Shown: positions 1 through 4,989 of the stretch, piece by piece
Layout: each line of letters opens with the position of its first letter
How positions within the stretch are numbered: position 1 is the stretch's first letter
Assembly (NCBI GenBank): GCA_040081265.1
Contig: JBEBGV010000139.1
Location: 1-5,891 of the forward strand
Direction: 5' to 3'
Length of the DNA stretch: 5,891 nt
Source: JBEBGV01 sp040081265
Lineage (GTDB): Bacteria > Acidobacteriota > Vicinamibacteria > Vicinamibacterales > UBA2999
Notes under the pieces: generated by a model
Seen by the model: the letters and a program-made list of their open reading frames with translations, nothing else
Database searches by the model: none
What the model was told of the DNA's origin: nothing
Position numbers and translations under genes: made by a program

Positions 1-1011
1 GATGACGCCCAGGCCAAGGGCCTGCTGCAGGATCATGCTGGCGATGGTCGAGTTGTGGGTGCCGATGAGCTTCAGCACGGCGATCTCTCGAATCTTGCCC
101 AACGTCATCGTGTAGATGATGAACGCCACGATGGCGGCGCTCACGATGGTCAGAATCACCAGGAACATCCCGATCTGCCGCGACGCGGTGGCAATGAGCT
201 TGGCAATGAGAATCTCCTCCATCTCGACACGCGTGAAGGCCTGCACGTGCTTCCATTGACGGAGGTAGGCCGCGACACTGTCGGGCGCGTGACCGGTGCC
301 CACGCGGACCAGCACGGCGTTGACGGTGTGGCTGCTGGTCTGCGACGCCTCGATGGCTTCGAGCAGCCCGGGGACGCCTGGACGATTGAGGGCCGGATTG
401 CCGGCGCTGCGGGCGCGCTCGTTGAAGATGGCGTCGTTGTCTTTGAGGAACTGCGCCTCCTGTGCGTCCTTGAGCGGGATGAAGACCATCGGGTCCCCGC
501 CGGACGACACCATCCGCCGCGTCAGGCCGACGACGATGTAGTCGTGCCGGCGAATACGAATGCGGTCGCCAATCGCGAAGCCGGCGCTCACGTCCGCCAC
601 CGCTTCGTAGTGACTGCGTGTCACACGCCGACCGGCAATCAGGTAGAGCGGTTCACCGGGCTCACCGGGCACGAAGCCGACGACCATGGCGCGCACATCC
701 GTCGCGCCGCGGCGGACCTGCATCGTGAGGTAGGTCACGTTGGAGGCCTGCGCGACGCCCGGCAGCCCGAGCAGACTGCGATAGATGTCGTCGTGCACGC
801 TGGAGGGCTCCGCATACGGGCCGAGCGTGTCCTTCTGCACGACCCAGACGTCGGCGCCGCTGTTATCGAGCAGCACCTTGGCGTCATCGACCATGCCGCG
901 GTAAACGCCTGCCATGGTGAACGTGACGCCGATGAGCAGCCCGAGCCCCAGCCCCGTCAGGACGAACTTGCTCCACGAGTGCAGGATGTCCCGGCCGGCC
1001 AGGCTGATCAT
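1..1011 (-). CDS. ABC exporter permease, DevC/FtsX-MacB type (C-terminus beyond window)
   Basis: I translated this frame by hand from the ATG at 1011: 337 codons stay open to the left edge, so the C-terminus is missing. The protein begins MISLAGRDILHSWSKF. It has one N-terminal membrane helix (about residues 15-36), a large extracytoplasmic domain (about 40-275), a second helix (about 279-302), a cytoplasmic coupling loop (TLGKIREIAVLKLIGT, about 303-318) and the start of a third helix. This is the 4-TM FtsX/MacB fold. The REIAVLKLIG loop is the family signature that contacts the ATPase. DevC-type proteins are usually near 380-400 residues, so roughly one helix and a half is probably lost. 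The start codon overlaps the adaptor stop as ATGA, which implies translational coupling. The ATPase is expected beyond position 1 but is not seen. The substrate is unknown. Family call firm, DevC subtype moderate. Confidence 0.9.
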   Translation of the reverse strand, partial: MISLAGRDILHSWSKFVLTGLGLGLLIGVTFTMAGVYRGMVDDAKVLLDNSGADVWVVQKDTLGPYAEPSSVHDDIYRSLLGLPGVAQASNVTYLTMQVRRGATDVRAMVVGFVPGEPGEPLYLIAGRRVTRSHYEAVADVSAGFAIGDRIRIRRHDYIVVGLTRRMVSSGGDPMVFIPLKDAQEAQFLKDNDAIFNERARSAGNPALNRPGVPGLLEAIEASQTSSHTVNAVLVRVGTGHAPDSVAAYLRQWKHVQAFTRVEMEEILIAKLIATASRQIGMFLVILTIVSAAIVAFIIYTMTLGKIREIAVLKLIGTHNSTIASMILQQALGLGVI

Positions 1012-2198
1012 GGCACCGCTCCCCGCAGCGCGGGCACCACCGTGACGCGGCTGCCGTCGTCGAGGTCGCGCTCGCTGTAGACGACCACCTGGTCACCCAC
1101 CTGAAGGCCCTCGAGTATCTGCACCAGCCCGTCGAGTCCCTCTGCCCCGGTGGTGACCGGCACGAACGCGAGCTGGCCGTCCGCGTAGCGCCAGACGCCC
1201 TGTTGTGCGCCGCGGTGGCGGAGACTGGCGTTGGGCACCACGACCGCCGCCCTGACCACCGGCAAGGCCAGCGTGACCTCGGCCATCTCACCACTCGACA
1301 CGCCGTCTGGGAGGCGATCGAACGCCACCTTCGCGATACGTTCCTCGGTGATGGCATCACTGATGGGTTCCACGCGCACCACCGTGCCCGCCACGGTGAC
1401 CAGCGGATCGGCACGGCGCGTGATGCGGGCCGTCAAGCCGGCACGCAGGCCAGCCGAACGGGCCTGGTCCAGGCGCACGCTGATCCAGACACTGCGGGGA
1501 TCCTCGAGCCTGAGGACCATCTGACCCGCCACGACCGTGGACCCTGGTTCCGCGTCCCGCGCCGTGACGAGGCCATCGACCGGGGCGACCAGGCGAAGGT
1601 TGCTCCGCTGCTGCTGCGCCCCGCCGGTGTCGGCTTCGAGCCGCGTCACGTCGCGACGGGCCGCCACCAGCGTCGACTCGGCGGCGATGAGCTGCGCCTC
1701 GGCGGATTTCTCGACCTGCCGTGCGGTGTCCACTGCGCTCTGGCTGGTGGCGCCCGCGGCCCCCAGGGCTTCGGCGCGGCGCGCCTCCGTCGCGGCCCAT
1801 GTGTGCCGGCTCCTGACATCTCGAACCTGCGCGTCAGCCGCGGAGACAGTGCTCCTGCCTCGCTCGACCGCCGCGGCGGTCGCGGCGACGCGGGTATCGA
1901 GGTCCACCGGCTCCATTTCGGCAAGGAGCTGCCCGGTGGTGACGGTGTCGCCGACGTCGACGAGGACGCGCCTGACACGGCCAGGGGCGATCGGCCCAAT
2001 CGCGTAGGCCCGTCGGGCCTCGACGGTGCCGATGCCGAAGAGGGCTGGCGCCACGTCGTGCTGTGCCGCGGGCGTGACCGTGACCCGAATGGGCGCAAGC
2101 GGGCCACTCTGCGTGGCCACCCAGCCAAGCGCGGAGAGCAGCCCGAGGCCAACCACCGCCACCCAGACCTGCCGGGGAACCCTGAAGCGCCAAGTCAC
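1008..2198 (-). CDS. HlyD/MFP-family periplasmic adaptor (membrane fusion protein)
   Basis: This is the adaptor subunit linking an inner-membrane exporter to the outer membrane. In the 396-residue form there is a short cytoplasmic tail, one membrane anchor (about residues 9-29), a first lipoyl half (about 66-100, PGRVRRVLVDVGDTVTTGQ), a long Ala/Arg/Glu-rich alpha-hairpin coiled coil (about 103-195), the second lipoyl half (about 200-232, LVAPVDGLVTARDAEPGS), a beta-barrel (about 236-315) and a membrane-proximal domain to the end. I chose the GTG at 2198 because AGGAG lies 7 bases upstream. A longer frame from a GTG at 2273 adds 25 residues, has no comparable ribosome site and places extra charged sequence before the anchor. 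The 4-base overlap with the permease makes them one operon. It could serve an ABC (MacA/DevB-like) or another exporter; the permease neighbour favours ABC. Confidence 0.9.
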   Translation of the reverse strand: MTWRFRVPRQVWVAVVGLGLLSALGWVATQSGPLAPIRVTVTPAAQHDVAPALFGIGTVEARRAYAIGPIAPGRVRRVLVDVGDTVTTGQLLAEMEPVDLDTRVAATAAAVERGRSTVSAADAQVRDVRSRHTWAATEARRAEALGAAGATSQSAVDTARQVEKSAEAQLIAAESTLVAARRDVTRLEADTGGAQQQRSNLRLVAPVDGLVTARDAEPGSTVVAGQMVLRLEDPRSVWISVRLDQARSAGLRAGLTARITRRADPLVTVAGTVVRVEPISDAITEERIAKVAFDRLPDGVSSGEMAEVTLALPVVRAAVVVPNASLRHRGAQQGVWRYADGQLAFVPVTTGAEGLDGLVQILEGLQVGDQVVVYSERDLDDGSRVTVVPALRGAVP

Positions 2199-2205
2199 GA
2201 CGTGT

Positions 2206-2210
2206 CTCCT
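2206..2210 (-). promoter_or_regulatory. Ribosome binding site deciding the adaptor start
   Basis: On the minus strand the sequence reads AGGAG, then 7 bases, then GTG at 2198. It supports the shorter adaptor start over the upstream GTG at 2273. Confidence 0.6.
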
Positions 2211-2321
2211 GCTCTGTGCGAACGCCTTATCCGCCACACCGCGTGGGCACGGGCTGTCGATCTGTGCCGTCACTACATAGGAGTCAGCGCGACGACAACC
2301 GGTTCATACCGCAGGCATGCC

Positions 2322-2771
2322 TCACTTGTCCGTGAACTGGGTCAACAGGACCGACACCGACGGCGCCGCCACGATTTCATGGACGACGCCAGGTTCGAGG
2401 GTCACGAGCACTCCTGGCGTGAGGGACACGCTGGTCCCGTCGTCCTTGAGCGTGAGCGTACCGCTGCCCACGACGCACTGAATCGTGATCGGCACGGGCG
2501 CTTTGTGCGCCGCCAGTGTGGCTCCGTTACGCAGCGTGATCTGCACCAGCGTGCGACGCGACCCGGTGAACAGCGACACCACTTGCTTGTCGGCTCCGGG
2601 TTCGATCGACGACTGCAGAGCCAGGACTTTCATGGGGTTCTCCTTGGCGGCGCTTTGAGGCGTTGGAATGCTCGCGTCCGGCCGCGCACCAGACGCCGAC
2701 GCTGCGTACACCCCCAGCGCCAGCATGACGGCCGTCGTCACAGCTGTGATGAACGACGCACGAATGGACAT
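2322..2771 (-). CDS. Small secreted cupin-fold protein with degenerate metal motif
   Basis: The product has 149 residues. The N-terminus MSIRASFITAVTTAVMLALG reads as a Sec signal peptide, with a likely cut after the AxA-like stretch near residues 24-29. A linker is followed by one cupin barrel (about 47-147). Cupin motif 1 is recognisable at G83...H89, but the second His of HxH is Ala91 and the usual Glu is absent. Motif 2 (G120...PG128..H131) keeps its His. Only two of the usual four metal ligands remain, so any metal site would be unusual and a binding or sensory role is possible. The ATG at 2771 has AGGAGG 7 bases upstream. A second ATG (Met47, 2633) with its own AAGGAG would give a 103-residue form without the signal peptide. 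The gene lies upstream of the adaptor on the same strand (123 bases) and may be co-transcribed. A palindromic operator candidate lies 48-61 bases before the start. Specific function unknown. Confidence 0.82.
   Translation of the reverse strand: MSIRASFITAVTTAVMLALGVYAASASGARPDASIPTPQSAAKENPMKVLALQSSIEPGADKQVVSLFTGSRRTLVQITLRNGATLAAHKAPVPITIQCVVGSGTLTLKDDGTSVSLTPGVLVTLEPGVVHEIVAAPSVSVLLTQFTDK
2640..2645 (-). promoter_or_regulatory. Internal ribosome binding site inside the cupin gene
   Basis: On the minus strand AAGGAG is followed by 6 bases and an in-frame ATG at 2633 (Met47). It sits exactly at the junction between the signal peptide/linker and the cupin barrel. It may allow translation of a cytoplasmic form. 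The same bases also encode Lys-Glu-Asn-Pro, so chance is possible. Confidence 0.4.
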
Positions 2772-2778
2772 GTTGCTG

Positions 2779-2784
2779 CCTCCT
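2779..2784 (-). promoter_or_regulatory. Ribosome binding site of the cupin gene
   Basis: A full AGGAGG on the minus strand lies 7 bases before the ATG at 2771. It is the strongest ribosome site seen in the window and fixes the full-length, signal-peptide-bearing start. Confidence 0.7.
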
Positions 2785-2818
2785 GTTGCAGTGTGACGCG
2801 TCCATCACCCGCCTGGCA

Positions 2819-2832
2819 GTGACTTTTGTCAC
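2819..2832. promoter_or_regulatory. Candidate Crp/Fnr-type operator A (GTGAC-N4-GTCAC) upstream of cupin
   Basis: This is a perfect palindrome GTGAC-TTTT-GTCAC in the 90-base gap between the first Crp/Fnr gene and the cupin. Its centre is 54.5 bases upstream of the cupin ATG. The TGAC-N4-GTCA core has the arm length and spacing of Dnr/Fnr-type sites (known consensus forms TTGAT-N4-ATCAA and TTGAC-N4-GTCAA). A weak -10-like CACACT (2795-2790, minus strand) places the centre near -42.5. This -10 would leave a leader of only about 12 bases, which is tight. The site shares its architecture with the palindrome at 3661-3674. It could instead form a 5-bp RNA hairpin after the regulator, but no U-run follows. 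Confidence 0.55.
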
Positions 2833-2861
2833 GCGCTCGCGGATGGTTCCGCGCCGTCGCG

Positions 2862-3560
2862 CTACTCGGACGCAGCAAGGTCAGCTTCCAGGCCCTGAAG
2901 GTCGAGGATAGTGATGACTCTCGCCTCGACCGCGATGAAGCCCTGCGCCTGGAGTCTGGTCAGGTTCCGCGACACGAGTTCGCGGACGGTGCCGACGTGC
3001 GCAGCGAGTTCCTGATGACTGGGAAGGGTGATGATTGAGCCACGCGCGGACGGACGGCCGCTGGTCGCGGCTTGGCGCAGCAGCCAGGAGACCAGTCGAT
3101 GCCGTACCGTGGTGAAGGACAACTCTTCGATCACGGCCACCACCCGCCGCTGGCGAGCCGCCACCACCTGGAGGATCTTCAGGGCGACCTCAGGACGTTC
3201 CAGGCACAGCGCTCGCACGTCGGAGCGTGAGATGAAGAGGACCTCGGTGTCGGACATCGCGGAGGCCGACGCGGGATACGGTCCGCCGTCGAACACCGGC
3301 AGTTCCGCAAAGGAACTTCCCGGTTCTTCGACGGCCAGAATCTGCTCTCGCCCGGAGGCCGACGTCTTGAAGATCTTGACCCGGCCGGACACGAGGACGT
3401 AGAGGCCCTCACAGGCACTGCCTTCGGCAAACAGGACGTCGCCCTGTGCATACCGGCGAAGGTGCGCCCGATCGGCCAGAGATGTCAGCTCAGCCTCGTC
3501 GAGCGCCGCGAACAGCGGCTGCGCTTGGAGGCTGACCACGGGACTCGACACTGGTGTCAT
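2862..3560 (-). CDS. Crp/Fnr-family transcriptional regulator (first copy, Dnr/Fnr-like recognition helix)
   Basis: The product has 232 residues, the usual family length. A cyclic-nucleotide-binding-like beta-roll (about residues 14-120, GDVLFAEG and GLYVLVSGRVKIFKTS) leads to the long dimer helix (about 125-150) and a C-terminal winged HTH (about 178-222). The recognition helix reads GTVRELVSRNLTRL, keeping the E..SR pattern (E194, S197, R198) that in FNR contacts TTGAT/TTGAC-type half-sites. The CRP residues that bind cAMP phosphate (R82, S83) align with Pro96 and Ala97, so cAMP is unlikely. Only two cysteines are present (50, 119) and there is no N-terminal cluster, so it is not a canonical [4Fe-4S] FNR. 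The signal is unknown; haem/NO sensing as in Dnr is possible. I chose the ATG at 3560: the frame stays open upstream, but that stretch has no family similarity and runs antisense to the hemerythrin gene. No clear ribosome site is seen. Confidence 0.9.
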   Translation of the reverse strand: MTPVSSPVVSLQAQPLFAALDEAELTSLADRAHLRRYAQGDVLFAEGSACEGLYVLVSGRVKIFKTSASGREQILAVEEPGSSFAELPVFDGGPYPASASAMSDTEVLFISRSDVRALCLERPEVALKILQVVAARQRRVVAVIEELSFTTVRHRLVSWLLRQAATSGRPSARGSIITLPSHQELAAHVGTVRELVSRNLTRLQAQGFIAVEARVITILDLQGLEADLAASE

Positions 3561-3631
3561 CTTGTCATCGGACGTGCCGTGGTCGTTCGACAATCCGCGG
3601 GTCGGCGTGCCGCCCGCTCCTACCACCTGGT

Positions 3632-3641
3632 CACCGCGGTG
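3632..3641. repeat. 10-bp perfect palindrome in divergent region
   Basis: CACCGCGGTG is self-complementary with no spacer. It lies between the divergent regulator and hemerythrin genes, 20 bases before operator candidate B. In DNA this GC-rich a short GC palindrome may be chance. The rest of the 163-base gap holds the palindrome at 3661-3674 and the -10-like hexamer at 3697, and nothing else I can name. Confidence 0.25.
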
Positions 3642-3660
3642 GCGTGGAGGGCGCCCGCGC

Positions 3661-3674
3661 ATGACGACGGTCAT
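3661..3674. promoter_or_regulatory. Candidate Crp/Fnr-type operator B (ATGAC-N4-GTCAT) upstream of hemerythrin gene
   Basis: This is a perfect 5+5 palindrome ATGAC-GACG-GTCAT in the 163-base divergent region. It is centred 56.5 bases before the hemerythrin ATG and 107.5 bases before the first regulator's ATG. It has the same core and spacing as site A, giving a joint pattern RTGAC-N4-GTCAY. With the -10-like TAGACT at 3697-3702 the predicted start of transcription is near 3709, which puts the site exactly at -41.5. That is the usual place for class II activation by Fnr/Crp proteins. It may also autoregulate the divergent regulator gene. Confidence 0.6.
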
Positions 3675-3696
3675 ACGGAACCGCAGCGGTGCTCCG

Positions 3697-3702
3697 TAGA
3701 CT
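3697..3702 (+). promoter_or_regulatory. Candidate -10 element of the hemerythrin promoter
   Basis: TAGACT matches TATAAT at 4 of 6 positions and lies 27 bases upstream of the ATG. No good -35 is seen at the right spacing, as expected for an activator-dependent class II promoter. The cupin side has a similar A.ACTGC stretch at the same distance (within one base) from its palindrome. Confidence 0.35.
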
Positions 3703-3723
3703 GCTGCAAGGGCCCTCAAGCTC

Positions 3724-4260
3724 ATGACCGAGCACCCGCTCGCCATCGGCGTCGACGCGGCCAGGCTGCCGCTGGATGCGCTGTGCGACCACCTCGTCGC
3801 CGTGCCGCACGCCAGGATGCATGCGGCCGTGCCGCGAATCCGCTCGCGCCTCGCAGCCCTGGCCGCACGCGAACCAGAGGGGCCAGCGACAGGGCTGCAG
3901 GCCGCGTTCGCCGACCTCGCGACGCGGCTGCTCGCCCACCTCGCCAAGGTGGAGAACATTCTGTTCCCGGCGGTGACCGCGCTGGCCGATGCTGAGCGTT
4001 CGGGGCGGTCTCGTCCAGCCCTCGCGTTCCCCACGGTCGTCCATCCCATCCGCGTGCTGGAGGCCGAGCACGATCGGCTCCTGGCGGCGCTCGCCGAAGT
4101 CGAGGCGTTGAGAGGCGAGCTCAGCCATGCTCCACCCGACGACGCCTGGCACACGATTCAGGACGATCTGACCGCGTTCCACGCTGACCTCGCTGCTCAT
4201 GTGCACTTCGAAGCCGAGGTCCTGTTTCCGCGAGCGATTGCACTCGACCAGAGGCTGTAG
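3724..4260 (+). CDS. Hemerythrin-domain protein, RIC/YtfE/ScdA-like
   Basis: The product has 178 residues, predicted cytoplasmic and helical, with the two-part hemerythrin-like layout of di-iron Fe-S repair proteins (RIC, also YtfE/ScdA) but without the N-terminal ScdA_N domain. Visible marks are H29 (HARMHAAVPRI), H72 (AHLAKVENILFP), H116 (EAEHD), and H159 with E163 (HVHFEAEVLFP). Both LFP signatures are present. Compared with YtfE as I recall it, the second-half ligands are intact, but the first HxxxE has Val76 where the bridging Glu is expected (Glu77 follows), and no His matches YtfE His105. It may handle iron, oxygen or NO differently from RIC. The ATG at 3724 is forced by an in-frame TAG at 3697; the ribosome site is weak (AAGGG, 11 bases away). 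A second Crp/Fnr gene follows after 27 bases, probably in the same operon. Confidence 0.85.
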   Translation: MTEHPLAIGVDAARLPLDALCDHLVAVPHARMHAAVPRIRSRLAALAAREPEGPATGLQAAFADLATRLLAHLAKVENILFPAVTALADAERSGRSRPALAFPTVVHPIRVLEAEHDRLLAALAEVEALRGELSHAPPDDAWHTIQDDLTAFHADLAAHVHFEAEVLFPRAIALDQRL

Positions 4261-4287
4261 TGCCTCTCTGTCCAGTAGAATGCAGCC

Positions 4288-4977
4288 GTGAGTCTGCCGA
4301 ATGATGACCAGTTGCGGCGCATGGCGCTGTTTCGGCGCCTGACGTCGGAGGATCGTGCCCGCGTTGCCGCCGTGTCACGCGTTGTGCACCACGCGCGAGG
4401 CACCACCGTGTTCTCCGAAGGAGAGGATGCGGACGCCTTCCTGGCCATCGTCGAGGGTCGGGTCAAGGTCTACAAGTCGACGCCCGCCGGCAAGGAAATC
4501 ATTCTCGAGATCTTCGGGCCGGGCGACCCGCTGGCGGCCGTCGCCGTCTACGAAAGCGCGCCGCTCCCGGCATCGGCACTGGCGCTCGACGACGTGACCT
4601 GTCTTCGCGTCGAGAAACGGGACTTCTTCGAGTTGCTCGAGTGCCATCCTGCGCTCGTCCGCGGCTTGTTGTCGGGGCTCACGATTCGCCTAGCGGAACT
4701 GACGCGGCGTCTCGCCGAGCTCACGGGGGCGAGAGTCGAGGCTCGGTTTGCCCGCCTCTTTCTGAAGCTCGCGCACCAGATCGGTCGCGCTGATCGCGGC
4801 GGCACGTTCGTGCCGATGCCGCTGGCACGTCAGGAACTCGCGGATCTCACGGGCACCACGATCGAAAGCGCGATCCGGATCATGAGCCGGTGGGAGAAGG
4901 AAGGCGTGCTGCACACCGACAAGGACGGCTTCGTGGTGCTCGATCGCGCCGTGCTAGAAGACGCCTCCGCGACGTGA
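4288..4977 (+). CDS. Crp/Fnr-family transcriptional regulator (second copy)
   Basis: The product has 229 residues: a beta-roll sensor domain (about 12-115, GTTVFSEGEDADAFLAIVEG), a dimer helix (about 118-146) and a winged HTH (about 178-220) with recognition helix GTTIESAIRIMSRWEKEG. Here the pattern is E193..I196-R197, not E..SR, so its DNA target should differ from that of the first regulator. CRP cAMP-pocket positions G71/E72/R82/S83 align with Ala/Val/Pro/Ala, arguing against cAMP binding. Two cysteines (105, 119) do not make an FNR cluster. The dimer helix holds two RLAELT blocks exactly 7 residues apart (134 and 141), a clean coiled-coil heptad. The GTG at 4288 keeps the full N-terminal helix; an ATG at 4321 (Met12) is an alternative. 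Neither has a strong ribosome site. It follows the hemerythrin gene by 27 bases and is probably co-transcribed with it. Confidence 0.9.
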   Translation: MSLPNDDQLRRMALFRRLTSEDRARVAAVSRVVHHARGTTVFSEGEDADAFLAIVEGRVKVYKSTPAGKEIILEIFGPGDPLAAVAVYESAPLPASALALDDVTCLRVEKRDFFELLECHPALVRGLLSGLTIRLAELTRRLAELTGARVEARFARLFLKLAHQIGRADRGGTFVPMPLARQELADLTGTTIESAIRIMSRWEKEGVLHTDKDGFVVLDRAVLEDASAT

Positions 4978-4989
4978 CGTTCCGTCACG
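4973..4989. terminator. Inverted repeat at a convergent junction, possible bidirectional terminator
   Basis: CGTGACG-TTC-CGTCACG can form a 7-bp stem with a 3-base loop on either strand. It spans the 7-base gap between the convergent second regulator and the multicopper oxidase, and each arm contains one gene's TGA stop (4975-4977 plus, 4987-4985 minus). No U-run follows on either strand, so intrinsic termination is uncertain. Confidence 0.4.

Noticed and set aside
610..624. GTGAC-TGCGT-GTCAC palindrome
   Set aside because: It lies inside the permease coding region and has a 5-base spacer, unlike the two intergenic 4-base-spacer sites; probably chance.
55..1080. A 341-codon open frame on the plus strand
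   Set aside because: It is antisense to the ABC permease, which has clear membrane helices and the FtsX coupling loop; the product is low-complexity and charged.
2199..2273. N-terminal extension of the adaptor to the GTG at 2273
   Set aside because: The frame is open, but a good AGGAG lies before the GTG at 2198 and none before 2273. It remains possible and would add 25 residues.
2313..2322. AGGCATGCCT palindrome at the cupin 3' end as a terminator
   Set aside because: A spacer-free 10-bp palindrome cannot form a useful RNA hairpin and no U-run follows.
2792..2808. TGTGA...TCAC resembling a CRP site near the cupin promoter
   Set aside because: The spacer is 8 bases instead of 6 and the outer bases do not match; neither regulator has a cAMP pocket.
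1203..2822. A 539-codon open frame on the plus strand
   Set aside because: It is antisense to the adaptor and cupin genes, both well supported by domains and ribosome sites. Its product is an Arg/His/Asp-rich string with no fold or motif, typical of a GC-rich shadow frame.
2819..2832. Operator A read as an intrinsic terminator of the first regulator
   Set aside because: The stem would be only 5 bp with an AAAA loop and no following U-run, and its twin at 3661-3674 lies in a divergent promoter region where no terminator is needed.
3561..4154. Extension of the first Crp/Fnr protein to a 430-residue form
   Set aside because: The added 198 residues are antisense to the hemerythrin gene and Ser/Ala/Arg-rich without domain similarity; the ATG at 3560 gives the normal family length.
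3631..4206. A 191-codon minus-strand frame over the hemerythrin gene
   Set aside because: It is a shadow frame with no recognisable domain; the plus-strand reading has conserved hemerythrin motifs.
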